Source: CAJXMH01 sp040220135
GTDB taxonomy: Bacteria > Bacteroidota > Bacteroidia > Flavobacteriales_E > Vicingaceae
NCBI GenBank assembly: GCA_040220135.1
Contig: JAVJTT010000009.1
Coordinates: 124,001 to 188,000 of the forward strand
Length of the DNA: 64,000 nucleotides
Direction of reading: 5' to 3'
Each line of letters starts with the position of its first letter. Positions within the stretch are counted from its first letter, which is position 1. The notes beneath the pieces are model-generated. The model searched no databases. It saw nothing but the letters and a program-made list of their open reading frames with translations, and was not told the DNA's origin. Shown piece after piece: positions 27,501 through 35,009 of this stretch. The position numbers were made by a program, and so were the translations under genes.

Positions 27501-29708
27501 AGCCTAAGCACTAATCCCGATACAATCACTATCAACCAAGCAAATGGCAGTATGGGGAATTTCATGGTTAACTCAACCATTACTTGGCAAACTAGCTCTC
27601 CCGCAACTTGGTTGGATGTGCTAAACCCACAAATAACCCAAGACACCAATATGGTACAAGTTATGGCAAACAGCATGAATATGAGCCCTAACGATCGTTT
27701 TACCTATGTTGCTGTGCAAAATGTAGCCGGAAGTTTATTTGATACTGTGGTTGTTCGACAACTAGGTGGACCAGTTATCTTTGACGCTAATCCGGCCAAT
27801 GTGAGTTTAGCCCAAGCTGCGAACAGCTCAGCTAGTGCAGGAATTTTAGCAAATTTAGACTGGACAGCTAGCTCAGGCGACCCAAGCTGGTTAAGCATAA
27901 GTCCAGCATCTGGCAGTGCTAATGCTTCACTTACCCTAACAGCCACCACAGCCAACAACAGCACTTCAGCCCGTAATTCTTACATTGCCTTTTCCTCTAC
28001 CAATGGTAGTTTGGTTGACACCATTTTTGTAGACCAAATTGGAACGAGTCCTGTTTTATCTGCCCGAGAAGATACTGTCATTCTACCATCAAGCAGCGGC
28101 ACTACTGCCAATGTAAACCTTAGTACTAACCTTAACTGGAGTAGCAATAGCGGAGCCAGTTGGTTTAACGTAAATCCTACTAACGGCTCTAGTTCAGCCA
28201 CTTTGGTCCTAACCGCACAGACAGATAACTTAAGCAGCAACAGAAGAGTTTCTTTCTTAGCTTTAGAAGAAGTAAGTGGAGGGCTTGTTGATACAGTAGT
28301 GGTTATCCAAGACACGGCGCAACGTCTTAACACTAGTCCAGATACCCTAAGGCTGAGTTCTGCATCAGGAAGTACTGCCAGTTTCACTGTCAATGCACCC
28401 TCATCCACTTTCGACTGGGTTAGTAATCCGGTCGATAATTGGATTAACTTGAGTCAAAACAATGGAACGGGCACTACCCAAATTACAGTAACTGCAAACT
28501 CTGCAAATACAGCTTCTACTGAGCGGTTGACTTACGTCTTAACTACTCCAAGCTCTCTGCCACCTTTTGTCGACTCACTTGTTGTGATTCAAGAAGGTTT
28601 TGTTCCACAGTTTTCTGTGAACCCAAGTAGTCTAAACTTAAATTTTCTTTCCGGAAGCAACGACCAATTCAGCATTACAACTAATTTAAACTGGACGATT
28701 AGTAATCCTGTCAGTTGGTTAAGCGTTTCTTCAACATCCGGTAATAGCGATGCTACTATTTCGGTAACCGCAAGTTCGGACAACCTGAGTGGTAGCAACC
28801 GCACAGCGATGCTTACCATTACGGCTGACGGAGGCCTCACAAACAGTGTAATGGTTACTCAAATTGACGGCAGCACCCCTTCTTTCAATGTATCAAGAGA
28901 TACCGTTTTTGTAGACCCTGTTCAAGGCAGTACAGCAGACTTTAGTGTATTAGCAAATGCCACGACTTGGAACATTGCTGAGAATACACCATGGATGGTA
29001 GTAAACCCTATAAGTGGAAACAGCACCGAAACTGTTACCATTACGGCTGCCGGTAGAAACATTTTCGGAAACCCTAGAAATGCTACACTAACGATTTCTG
29101 CAGATGGATTCAATGACAGAGTCGTCACCGTAATTCAACGACCCTCTACACCGCTTTTCCAAGTTGCACCTTCTTTGCTTATTCTAGGAAGTGATGCGCA
29201 AGATTTCGTTGACTTCAATGTTAGCTCTAACCTAATTTCATGGAAGGTTGAAGAATCTACTTCTTGGATGTCAGTTAGTCCGGACAGTGGGGCCTTTACG
29301 GCAAGTGTTCGAGTTACTGCAACCGCCACCAACAATACAGGCAATGTAAGAAGTGATGTTATTTCTGTGACAGCACCTCCTCTAGTTCCTCAAAACATTG
29401 TGGTCACCCAAGATACGGTTAGAGCAATTGGAATTGAAGAAAAAAGTTTAGTGAATGTAATTTCTATCTTCCCGAACCCAACCAAGGGTCAATTAACGCT
29501 TGAAGTTAGTCAGGAGTTTGCTAACTCAAACCTTAACTATCAGCTATTTAACAACTTGGGTGCAGTAGTATTGAAAGAAGCAAGTAAAATAAGTAATGAG
29601 GAGTATGTTTTTGACTTAAGTGGTCTTCCTGCAGGCTTCTACTATTTAAGTATTACCTTAGATGATAAACGAATAACTAAAAAGGTATCCCTGATCAACA
29701 GCTACTAG
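21519..29708 (+). CDS. Giant T9SS-secreted M6 metalloprotease with CUB and BACON-like arrays
   Basis: A 2,729-residue exported protein. In order: signal peptide (~1-20); propeptide; M6 (immune inhibitor A-like) protease with zinc motif HEFGH at 333-337 followed by NLGLPDLYD; about 11 CUB-type repeats (~546-1807, ~115 residues each, each opening with a Cys and a second Cys before WLIQP); about 9 BACON/Ig-like repeats (~1808-2635) with recurring NWxxS and VxQxG patterns; and a T9SS type A tail starting IFPNPTKG (~2650). Each CUB has only two Cys, so one disulfide. It is probably a surface or released protease with many glycan- or protein-binding modules, for degrading large polymers or prey proteins. 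It appears monocistronic, ending in a strong terminator. Confidence 0.93.
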   Translation: MNYLYSLVLSALFLLSPADQKPTDQSAFAAEEVAENNLPAPSNCIASPDPLAITQADGSTLSLRGRGNMNNSWTETIDGYTVVKNQNGFYEYAEKVNNQFQASGVRAHNLGARSIAENNFLSGLQKSIQPLKNNFKSSILNQVRRGVQNKSYPTTGSINILALLIEYPDLTSTFPASNFDSLLYGANYRSGDGSFKYFYETATDSQLTINVDVRGWYMAANPYLYYGRDSGTSRAADLVREAVDAAEAAGINYANYDNDGDNQVDGILAVHAGQGAEQGAMTQYIWSHRWVLNGGSLGAVTYDGVQINDYMMNPETRLRSGNQNMVGIGVFCHEFGHNLGLPDLYDTDDANGDSEGIGEWGLMGSASWLGGEHRPGNFSAWSKEESGWATPTVLNVGSSGTYTLDAASVIQDDIYRINTGVGNEYFLVENRQKVGLDFELNGSGLAIWHINTNKTNSFGNSVNADENLKGVDLEEADGLNDLDNEVNRGDAGDLFPGTSNVTVFNDMSSPSAMTYSGSTTGIQISNIVQNGNQISFSFGNSSSQACTGGDTLTATSGTFNDGSSATANYNNNLNCNWLIQPPGAASVTLNFNRFDVDNTIDRVAVYDGTDFSAPLIGTYTGTSIPATINSSGGALFLEFTTNGSINSLGWEATYSSSAGATCSGTTTLSNPSGTFNDGSGPNVDYSNSLNCSWLVSPTGAFNVRLTFDSLDLVAGDSLYVYDGTANTDPLIGAYSGSTLPAFITSSGADAFIEFTTDASGTDKGWQISYLGISGCSGQQTLSAASGTFNDGTNANQLYRDNSNCTWLIQPPGANFISLSWNRFNVESGFDFVTVYDGNNLSAPVIGTYSGSNLPPSVTSSGGSLLVEFTTDFTVTEFGWEATYISTTTQCLPNRTLTANNGSFSDGSGASNYTNNLNCGWLIQPSNANSITLSFSAFDTESNIDSVSVYDGIDNTAPLVATYSGNTIPSNTVVNGPAMYVEFISNGSNTAAGWDASYTSTSSLSCSGQTTFTAASGSFDDGSGTSNYDNNLNCSWLIQPSGSPAIITLSFTSMDLRFGDRVRIYDGTNNSGNFIGIRSGTNPGNPVTATSGAMFLEFTSNNFSNADGWDATYSSSNTFCVPLTTLTANFGNVNDGSGFQNYANNSDCAWLIQPTAPNVAVSFDLFNFNTEATNDTLTIYDGPNASSPILQTLSGNLGNPAPIVSSGGDMFMTFKTNGSVRGAGWQGQYTTQTIPACSGTTTLTAATGTFDDGSAATADYIENSDCAWLIQPSGANKIFLSFSRFATQNGADTVTVYDGPNTSAPILGTFSGTTIPPNLISSGGSMYLTFKANNFIEDTGWEASYNSSNTQCFSNLTLTNFRDTIEDGSGSSNYGNNLSCSWLIQPNTAQSINLDFLSMDLQANDVVSVYDGSNNSAAFLGSFSGTTIPSTISSTGGSMFIEFTTDGSGNAAGWRATYDIVSSLSCIGTTTLTAPSGAFDDGSGTGNYDNNLNCSWLIQPSNNPLTISLSVNSNALANFGDRLRVYDGTSTAGTFIGNFFNGNTGTVTANSGSMFLVFETDGNFTDQGWDVTYSSSTSYCTQNNTFTANFGNFTDGSPFGIDYVDNTDCSWLIQPATPNVAIALNIFSIDTEFGNDTITVYDGATTSDPILGTFSGTTPAPIVTSTGGDMLVTFKSNGATTGNGFRANYQTQIIPFCAGQTTLTAANGVFDDGSGAGTFYVENSNCTWLIQPPGAVSIDLNFNYFDTQQNFDIVNVYNGPTTSDPLLGSFSGNSLPSTLTAGSSMLVEFTSNNFLERDGFEASYTSSNVVTLDITEDTVFVNSGIGNAASFMVNSNSNWNISKNANWLITNRVNGFQDQSVNAITTQPNIGPPRSTYVYATNQPSSIVDSVLVIQRGSGNYLTASPDTLFMPAMASQKKFGLVANVNWSANVVAGPGAATLSPNSGNADDSVAVSLPTNTLQSLALYVIELSSTAPNVDNDTVYVVQDTMPAPPASLSTNPDTITINQANGSMGNFMVNSTITWQTSSPATWLDVLNPQITQDTNMVQVMANSMNMSPNDRFTYVAVQNVAGSLFDTVVVRQLGGPVIFDANPANVSLAQAANSSASAGILANLDWTASSGDPSWLSISPASGSANASLTLTATTANNSTSARNSYIAFSSTNGSLVDTIFVDQIGTSPVLSAREDTVILPSSSGTTANVNLSTNLNWSSNSGASWFNVNPTNGSSSATLVLTAQTDNLSSNRRVSFLALEEVSGGLVDTVVVIQDTAQRLNTSPDTLRLSSASGSTASFTVNAPSSTFDWVSNPVDNWINLSQNNGTGTTQITVTANSANTASTERLTYVLTTPSSLPPFVDSLVVIQEGFVPQFSVNPSSLNLNFLSGSNDQFSITTNLNWTISNPVSWLSVSSTSGNSDATISVTASSDNLSGSNRTAMLTITADGGLTNSVMVTQIDGSTPSFNVSRDTVFVDPVQGSTADFSVLANATTWNIAENTPWMVVNPISGNSTETVTITAAGRNIFGNPRNATLTISADGFNDRVVTVIQRPSTPLFQVAPSLLILGSDAQDFVDFNVSSNLISWKVEESTSWMSVSPDSGAFTASVRVTATATNNTGNVRSDVISVTAPPLVPQNIVVTQDTVRAIGIEEKSLVNVISIFPNPTKGQLTLEVSQEFANSNLNYQLFNNLGAVVLKEASKISNEEYVFDLSGLPAGFYYLSITLDDKRITKKVSLINSY

Positions 29709-29725
29709 CAGAAAAATTAAGCTAT

Positions 29726-29755
29726 AAAAAAAGCCCTGAATTCAGGGCTTTTTTT
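29726..29755. terminator. Bidirectional terminator
   Basis: A perfect 20-bp palindrome (29731-29750, centred on GAATTC) is flanked by an A-run before and a T-run after. It serves the giant protease gene and the convergent acyl-CoA dehydrogenase gene. Confidence 0.9.
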
Positions 29756-29779
29756 ATTGGTTAAGGGTATTTGTTACCT

Positions 29780-30958
29780 CTACCGGAAGGCACTTTCGCC
29801 AGTAATATCCATCCCGGTAATTAGAAGGTGTATATCGTGAGTTCCTTCATAGGTAATCACAGATTCTAAATTCATCATATGACGCATGATGGGATACTCA
29901 CCGGTGATTCCCATACCGCCATGAATCTGACGCGCCTCTCTGGCAATGTTCAATGCCATATTCACATTGTTTCGTTTCGCCATCGAAATTTGCTGCGTTG
30001 TAGCCTTTCCCTCATTTTTTAATTGACCTAAGCGAAGATTTAGAAGCTGCGCTTTGGTTATCTCTGTAATCATTTCAGCTAACTTTTTTTGCACGAGCTG
30101 AAAAGAAGCAATGGGCTTATCAAATTGGATACGTTCCTGTGCATAACGCAAAGCAGAGTCATAGCAGTCCATAGCTGCCCCAACCACACCCCAAGCAATA
30201 CCATAGCGCGCTGAATCTAAGCAACCCAAAGGTGCTCCTAAACCAGATTTATTGGGCAATAAGTTTTCTTTAGGCACTTTCACATTATCAAACACTAACT
30301 CTCCTGTTCTAGAGGCTCGCAGCGACCATTTGCCGTGTGTCTCCGGAGTAGTAAAGCCTTCCATTCCCCTTTCTACAATCAAACCGTGAATTCGTCCTTC
30401 TTCGTTCTTAGCCCAAACTACTGCTACATCACAAATAGGGGAATTGGTAATCCACATCTTTGCCCCGTTTAAGAGATAATGATCCCCTTTATCCTTATAG
30501 TTGGTAATCATACCACTTGGATTTGAGCCATGATCGGGTTCTGTTAATCCGAAAGAGCCCACCCATTCTCCACTGGCTAATTTCGGGAGGTATTTTTTTC
30601 GTTGCTCTTTATTTCCATATTGGTAAATCGGATACATTACTAAAGAGCTTTGAACCGAAGCTGCAGAGCGAATTCCTGAATCTCCTCTTTCTAACTCTTG
30701 CATAATAAGACCATAGGAAATTTGGTCTAAGCCTGCACCGCCATATTCGGCCGGAATATAGGGGCCAAACCCACCCAGAGAAGCAATTCCTTGGTTAAGT
30801 TGTACGGGGTATTCTGCTTTCTGGGCATAATCTTCTATAATGGGAGAAACTTCTTTCTTAACCCACTCTCTTACGGACTGTCTGATCAGTTTATGTTCTT
30901 CCGTTAAAAGATCGTCGATCTGATAATAATCCGGTGCTTGAAATCTATCGTTTGCCAT
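29780..30958 (-). CDS. Acyl-CoA dehydrogenase, glutaryl-CoA dehydrogenase type
   Basis: FAD flavoenzyme of 392 residues. It shows FGLTEPDHGSNPSGM (FAD/substrate loop), the substrate-binding Arg region RIHGLIVERGMEGF, QFDKPIASFQLVQ, and the catalytic base E371 in ITYEGTHDIHLL. The Glu position and flanks match the glutaryl-CoA dehydrogenase group, which oxidises and decarboxylates glutaryl-CoA to crotonyl-CoA in lysine and tryptophan breakdown. A short-chain acyl-CoA specificity cannot be excluded. No electron-transfer flavoprotein or other catabolic genes are adjacent. Confidence 0.9.
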   Translation of the reverse strand: MANDRFQAPDYYQIDDLLTEEHKLIRQSVREWVKKEVSPIIEDYAQKAEYPVQLNQGIASLGGFGPYIPAEYGGAGLDQISYGLIMQELERGDSGIRSAASVQSSLVMYPIYQYGNKEQRKKYLPKLASGEWVGSFGLTEPDHGSNPSGMITNYKDKGDHYLLNGAKMWITNSPICDVAVVWAKNEEGRIHGLIVERGMEGFTTPETHGKWSLRASRTGELVFDNVKVPKENLLPNKSGLGAPLGCLDSARYGIAWGVVGAAMDCYDSALRYAQERIQFDKPIASFQLVQKKLAEMITEITKAQLLNLRLGQLKNEGKATTQQISMAKRNNVNMALNIAREARQIHGGMGITGEYPIMRHMMNLESVITYEGTHDIHLLITGMDITGESAFR

Positions 30959-31038
30959 TTTTTTTCAATTTGAGGCAAAAGTAGCAAAAGCCGCTTTAGG
31001 GTTTTAGACTATTTACCTTCATTTAAGTTAATTGCCTG

Positions 31039-31046
31039 TATTTTTG
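31039..31046 (+). promoter_or_regulatory. Putative -7 element upstream of the DUF4271 gene
   Basis: TATTTTTG matches the Bacteroidota TAnnTTTG element, 47 bp before the ATG at 31094. The -33 TTTG is only approximated by TTTA at 31012-31015, 23 nt upstream, so support is modest. Confidence 0.35.
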
Positions 31047-31093
31047 TGATAAACTAACAAGCATTAATCCTTGTAGTTTTAGCAGACTAAACA

Positions 31094-31876
31094 ATGAGCC
31101 AACAAAACTCCGTAACTCCTTACTTTGAAGGCGTAGACTCAACCTATACCTTGTATGATTTTGCGCAGGATGTGGTTGTTGAATCTAAAATGTTCCATGC
31201 AACCAACCCCTATATAGAGGGAAGCCCTAAAGATAGCCTAGTTGAAAATTGGATGATCTTGTTCATTCTACTTTGTTTGGTCGGAATTGCCTTCATAAGA
31301 AGCTTCCACAGAAAACGCTATCGACTACTTTTTAAAATCATTTTCAACTGGAAAATGGCAAAACAAATCATTCGCTATGAAAAAGTTTACACTCATCCGG
31401 TGAACTTAATCTTGATCAGCATTTTTATCTTTACTACCCCTCTTCTTTTTGGCATACTTGGTAGCCAACATTTTGGACAAAGCGAAGGGCTACTAAAATA
31501 CACGCTTTGGATTGCCATCCCTCTTTTTGCCTACGTGCTACTCAAACTTATTTTTCATCAGTTTTTTGCCTGGCTTTTCAACCTCAAAGAAGTGATGGAA
31601 GAGTATATTTTTCACAGCAGCCTTTTCAACAAAATATATGGCGTTTTAAACCTTATCTTTTTAATACTTCTCTTATTTGGCGGATTAGATTCATTTCTCC
31701 TAGCCAAATTGAGTCTGATCTCATTGGGTATACTCTTACTCCTTCAACTAAGTCGTGGGTTTTTAATTGGTTATCAATACAAGATATTTCCGCTTCTGAT
31801 AATTTTGTATCTTTGCACCCTCGAAATTTTACCCTGGTTATGCATCGGAAAACTGATAAGTAATCAATTGAATTAG
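31094..31876 (+). CDS. DUF4271 membrane protein
   Basis: A 260-residue inner-membrane protein with about six hydrophobic segments starting at residue ~50 and a short hydrophilic N-terminus. The pattern and its position just before a HemD-like gene are those of DUF4271 proteins of Bacteroidota. No catalytic motif is visible and the function is unknown. The stop is 35 bp before the HemD-like TTG start, so the two are probably an operon. Confidence 0.85.
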   Translation: MSQQNSVTPYFEGVDSTYTLYDFAQDVVVESKMFHATNPYIEGSPKDSLVENWMILFILLCLVGIAFIRSFHRKRYRLLFKIIFNWKMAKQIIRYEKVYTHPVNLILISIFIFTTPLLFGILGSQHFGQSEGLLKYTLWIAIPLFAYVLLKLIFHQFFAWLFNLKEVMEEYIFHSSLFNKIYGVLNLIFLILLLFGGLDSFLLAKLSLISLGILLLLQLSRGFLIGYQYKIFPLLIILYLCTLEILPWLCIGKLISNQLN

Positions 31877-31911
31877 ACCACTTTCTAGTACTAACCCAAA
31901 AAGAAGAAATT

Positions 31912-32658
31912 TTGAAAGTTAAAACGATTTTAGTCTCTCAGCCAGAACCAGAAAGCGAAAAATCACCTTACTTCGATCTATCTGAAAACTGCAAAGTAAA
32001 AGTTGACTTCAGACCTTTTATTCATGTAGAAGGTGTTGATTCAAAAGAATTTAGAAAGCAAAAAGTAAATCTAGCAGATTATGGTGCAGTAATTTTTACC
32101 AGCAGAAATGCAGTAGATCATTTTTTTAGAATTGCTGGAGAAGTAAGACATACCGTGCCGGACTCATTGAAGTATTTTTGCATTTCGGAGTCAACAGCTT
32201 ACTACCTTCAAAAGTATGTGGTTTACCGCAAAAGGAAAATCTTCCACGGCAGACAAAAAATTGCCGATTTGATTCCATTAATTAAAAAGCACAAAAAAGA
32301 AAAATTCTTACTTCCTAGCTCAGACATCTTAAAACAAGAGATTCCTGACACTTTAGTAGAGAACAACATTGACTTTACCAAAGCCATGCTGTATCGCACA
32401 GTTTGCAGTGACCTTTCTGACCTAGAAAATGTAAACTATGACGTTTTGGTATTTTTCAGTCCTGCAGGAATCACCTCACTTTATGAGAACTTCCCCAACT
32501 TTAAGCAAAACGACACTCGAATAGCTGTTTTTGGCGCAACAACTGCGAAAGCAGCTGAAAAAGCCGGCTTAAAGATCAACATTGCCGCTCCTAAACCTGA
32601 AGCTCCATCAATGACTATGGCCTTAGAGCAATATATTAAGAAAAACAACAAAAAGTAA
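31912..32658 (+). CDS. HemD-like protein (uroporphyrinogen-III synthase fold), DUF4271-linked copy
   Basis: A 248-residue protein with the bilobed HemD fold: FTSRNAVDHFF in the first lobe, FFSPAGITSLYENF in the second, then the FGATTAKAAEKAGL stretch. TTG start. The second lobe's usual TFTSGST signature is altered to FFSPAGI. A separate hemD at 48423-49190 sits inside the hem cluster and keeps FTSGSTV, so this copy is probably not the main haem enzyme. Its fixed pairing with DUF4271 hints at a different, perhaps membrane-related, role. Confidence 0.8.
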   Translation: MKVKTILVSQPEPESEKSPYFDLSENCKVKVDFRPFIHVEGVDSKEFRKQKVNLADYGAVIFTSRNAVDHFFRIAGEVRHTVPDSLKYFCISESTAYYLQKYVVYRKRKIFHGRQKIADLIPLIKKHKKEKFLLPSSDILKQEIPDTLVENNIDFTKAMLYRTVCSDLSDLENVNYDVLVFFSPAGITSLYENFPNFKQNDTRIAVFGATTAKAAEKAGLKINIAAPKPEAPSMTMALEQYIKKNNKK

Positions 32659-32680
32659 ATCAACTCCATAAATGAGTTTG

Positions 32681-32713
32681 AAAAGGCACTCTCAATTGAG
32701 GGTGCCTTTTTTT
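32681..32713 (+). terminator. Rho-independent terminator after the HemD-like gene
   Basis: A stem AAAGGCAC...GTGCCTTT, extended inward by CTC/GAG around AATT, is followed by a T-tract. It separates the DUF4271-HemD operon from rnpA, whose ATG lies about 14 bp further on. Confidence 0.85.
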
Positions 32714-32726
32714 ATCTTTGAACCCT

Positions 32727-33107
32727 ATGAGCTTTGGGCTACCCAAAAAAGAAAGGATTTATTTAAAAGAAGAGATACAGGAACTTTTCAAAAAAGGCCG
32801 TTGGTCAAAGCAACATCCTATTCGTTTAGTTTCTGTAAGTAGAGAATCAGAAGCGCAGGAAGCAACTGTAAAAATGGGCGTTAGTGTTCCCAAAAAAAAC
32901 TTGAAAAGAGCAGTTGATCGAAATAAGATAAAGCGTTTGATCAAAGAATCATATCGTTTGCATAAAAAGCCGCTTTTAGAGAAATGTAAAAAAGAAGAGA
33001 AAAGTTGCTTGTTAATGTTTGTTTACGGAGATAAGGAACTACTTCCTTACCCTAGAATTGAGAAAAAAATTATCCTACTTTTACAAGAATTGGAGGCAAA
33101 AATTTGA
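32727..33107 (+). CDS. rnpA: Ribonuclease P protein component
   Basis: Basic 126-residue RNA-binding subunit that helps the RNase P RNA process tRNA 5' ends. The signature RAVDRNKIKRLIKESYR is present at ~residues 70-86. The frame opens at a TTG at 32718, but the ATG at 32727 fits better. yidD follows with a 4-bp overlap, the usual rnpA-yidD order. rpmH is not next to it here. It starts directly after a terminator, so its promoter must overlap that hairpin or read-through must occur. Confidence 0.95.
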   Translation: MSFGLPKKERIYLKEEIQELFKKGRWSKQHPIRLVSVSRESEAQEATVKMGVSVPKKNLKRAVDRNKIKRLIKESYRLHKKPLLEKCKKEEKSCLLMFVYGDKELLPYPRIEKKIILLLQELEAKI

Positions 33108-33349
33108 GCACTCTTCTAAGCAAAATACTTGTTTTCTTTGTTCGTGTATACCAAGTCACCATTTCGCCACTTTTAGGGGCAAATTGTCGCTACATGCCAA
33201 GTTGTTCTGAGTATTCTGTAGAAGCACTTAAAGTTCATGGTCCTGTAAAGGGACTTTGGTTAGCCATTAAAAGAATAAGCAGTTGTCATCCTTGGGGAGG
33301 CCATGGATACGACCCTGTACCAAAAAAAGAAAAAGATGAAGCAGATTAA
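33104..33349 (+). CDS. yidD: Membrane protein insertion efficiency factor YidD
   Basis: An 81-residue amphipathic inner-membrane-associated protein of the YidD (UPF0161) family, thought to assist the YidC insertase. The diagnostic pattern YQVTISPLLGANCRYMPSCSEYSVEAL and the later SSCHPWGGHGYDPVP are present. TTG start overlapping the rnpA stop. It overlaps the S41 protease start by 14 bp. Confidence 0.95.
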   Translation: MSTLLSKILVFFVRVYQVTISPLLGANCRYMPSCSEYSVEALKVHGPVKGLWLAIKRISSCHPWGGHGYDPVPKKEKDEAD

Positions 33350-35003
33350 AGGATTTATCATTGGTTTAGCTATCGGAATTAGTGCCATACTTTCTTATGG
33401 TTTTTCCGACAATTATTTTGAGTTATCTAAAAACCTAGACATTTTTAGCACTTTGTTTAAAGAGCTAAACACCTATTATGTAGATGAAACGCAACCGGGT
33501 GACTTGATGAAAACAGCCATTGATGAAATGCTGCAATCACTAGACCCTTACACCAACTACATCCCCGAATCGCAAATTGAAGATTACAAATTCATGACTA
33601 CCGGTCAATACGGCGGAATTGGAGCTTTGATTCATCGAGACAGCAACCACATCTACATTTCAGAACCTTATGAGGGTTTTCCAGCCTATAATGCTGGTTT
33701 AAAAGCAGGTGACAAGATTCTAAAGATTGACGGAAAAGAAGTTGATGGAAAAAACACTTCCGAAATTAGTGAAGTACTAAAAGGTCAAGCTGGCACTTCT
33801 GTAAAGCTTTTAATTGAACGACCGGCTAATGGAGAGCAATTGGAAGTGGAAGTACAAAGAGAAAATATTAAAATTGATGATGTTCCCTATTATGGTATGT
33901 TAAACGAAGAAGTTGGATACATCAAGCTCGTAAGCTTTACCCAAACAGCCTCTTCCGAATTCATCAAAGCCTTCAAGGACCTTAAAGAAAACCAAGGCAT
34001 GAAGAAATTGATTTTCGACTTAAGGGGAAACGGCGGAGGCTTGCTGATTCAAGCTGTGGAAATTGTAAATACCGTTATTCCAAAAGGAAATTTAGTAGTG
34101 GAAACTCGGGGAAAAAGAAAAGAGTGGGATGCCAGTTACAGAACCACCAAAGAGCCATTAGACACTGAAATTCCTGTGGTTATTTTAGTTAATGGCAGTT
34201 CTGCCTCGGCATCAGAAATTGTAGCCGGAACCGTACAAGATTATGACCGTGGGGTAATTTTAGGAAAACAAACCTATGGCAAAGGCTTGGTGCAACAAAC
34301 CCTACCTTTAAGCTACAATGCGCAGTTAAAAGTAACCGTTGCCAAGTACTACATTCCGAGCGGGCGTTGCATTCAAAAAGTAGACTATTCGAATAAAAAC
34401 AATGCAGGTGAAGCCCAAGTTGTGCCGGATTCTCTCATCCATTCTTTTAAAACCTTGGTCAACAAAAGAGAAGTTTTTGACGGCAAGGGAATTAAACCAG
34501 ATGTGATTACAGAACAGCAAAAACTAAGTCCACTTACTGCTACTTTAATGCGTAATTATCACATTTTTGATTTTGCCACCCAATTTAGATTGAAGCATGA
34601 AAGCATTGCACCGGCTAAAGAGTACCAATTAGACGAGCAAACTTATTCCGCATTCATGAATTTCTTAAAGGATAAAGATTATTCATATCAAACTCAGAGT
34701 GAGAAACTGTTGGAAAAATTAGAAGAGACGGCAAAGAAAGAAAAATATTATGATGGTGCAGAAGAAGAGTACGAAGCCTTAGCAGCTAAAATCCAAAAAG
34801 ATAAAGATGACGATTTGATCAAGTTTAAGGATGAAGTAAAAGAAGTATTAGCCAACGAAATTGTGGCACGCTATCACTACCAAGATGGACGAGTGGCTCA
34901 ATCATTATCAGAAGATCAAGACGTAAAAAAAGCACTTGAAATACTAAAAAACAATCAGCAATACAATGATATCTTAGCCGGTACGTTTGCTAAAGAAAAG
35001 TAG
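33336..35003 (+). CDS. S41 family C-terminal processing peptidase
   Basis: Exported serine protease of 555 residues (CtpA/Tsp type). The ATG at 33336 (MKQIKGFIIGLAIG) gives a good N-terminal signal or anchor; the frame is open back to 33303. Next come a helical region, a PDZ domain (~75-160, AGLKAGDKILKIDG), and the S41 core with GNGGGLL, catalytic Ser in NGSSASASE and catalytic Lys in KQTYGKG. A ~200-residue C-terminal helical extension follows. It probably trims periplasmic or envelope proteins. Confidence 0.93.
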   Translation: MKQIKGFIIGLAIGISAILSYGFSDNYFELSKNLDIFSTLFKELNTYYVDETQPGDLMKTAIDEMLQSLDPYTNYIPESQIEDYKFMTTGQYGGIGALIHRDSNHIYISEPYEGFPAYNAGLKAGDKILKIDGKEVDGKNTSEISEVLKGQAGTSVKLLIERPANGEQLEVEVQRENIKIDDVPYYGMLNEEVGYIKLVSFTQTASSEFIKAFKDLKENQGMKKLIFDLRGNGGGLLIQAVEIVNTVIPKGNLVVETRGKRKEWDASYRTTKEPLDTEIPVVILVNGSSASASEIVAGTVQDYDRGVILGKQTYGKGLVQQTLPLSYNAQLKVTVAKYYIPSGRCIQKVDYSNKNNAGEAQVVPDSLIHSFKTLVNKREVFDGKGIKPDVITEQQKLSPLTATLMRNYHIFDFATQFRLKHESIAPAKEYQLDEQTYSAFMNFLKDKDYSYQTQSEKLLEKLEETAKKEKYYDGAEEEYEALAAKIQKDKDDDLIKFKDEVKEVLANEIVARYHYQDGRVAQSLSEDQDVKKALEILKNNQQYNDILAGTFAKEK

Positions 35004-35009
35004 TACTCA

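Noticed and set aside
27464..29344. Several long minus-strand ORFs opposite the giant protease gene
   Set aside because: They are shadows of Ser/Thr/Asn-rich repeats, and the plus-strand frame has clear domains throughout.
31912..32658. Calling the DUF4271-linked gene hemD
   Set aside because: A second copy with standard motifs lies inside the hem operon, so the symbol is reserved for that one.
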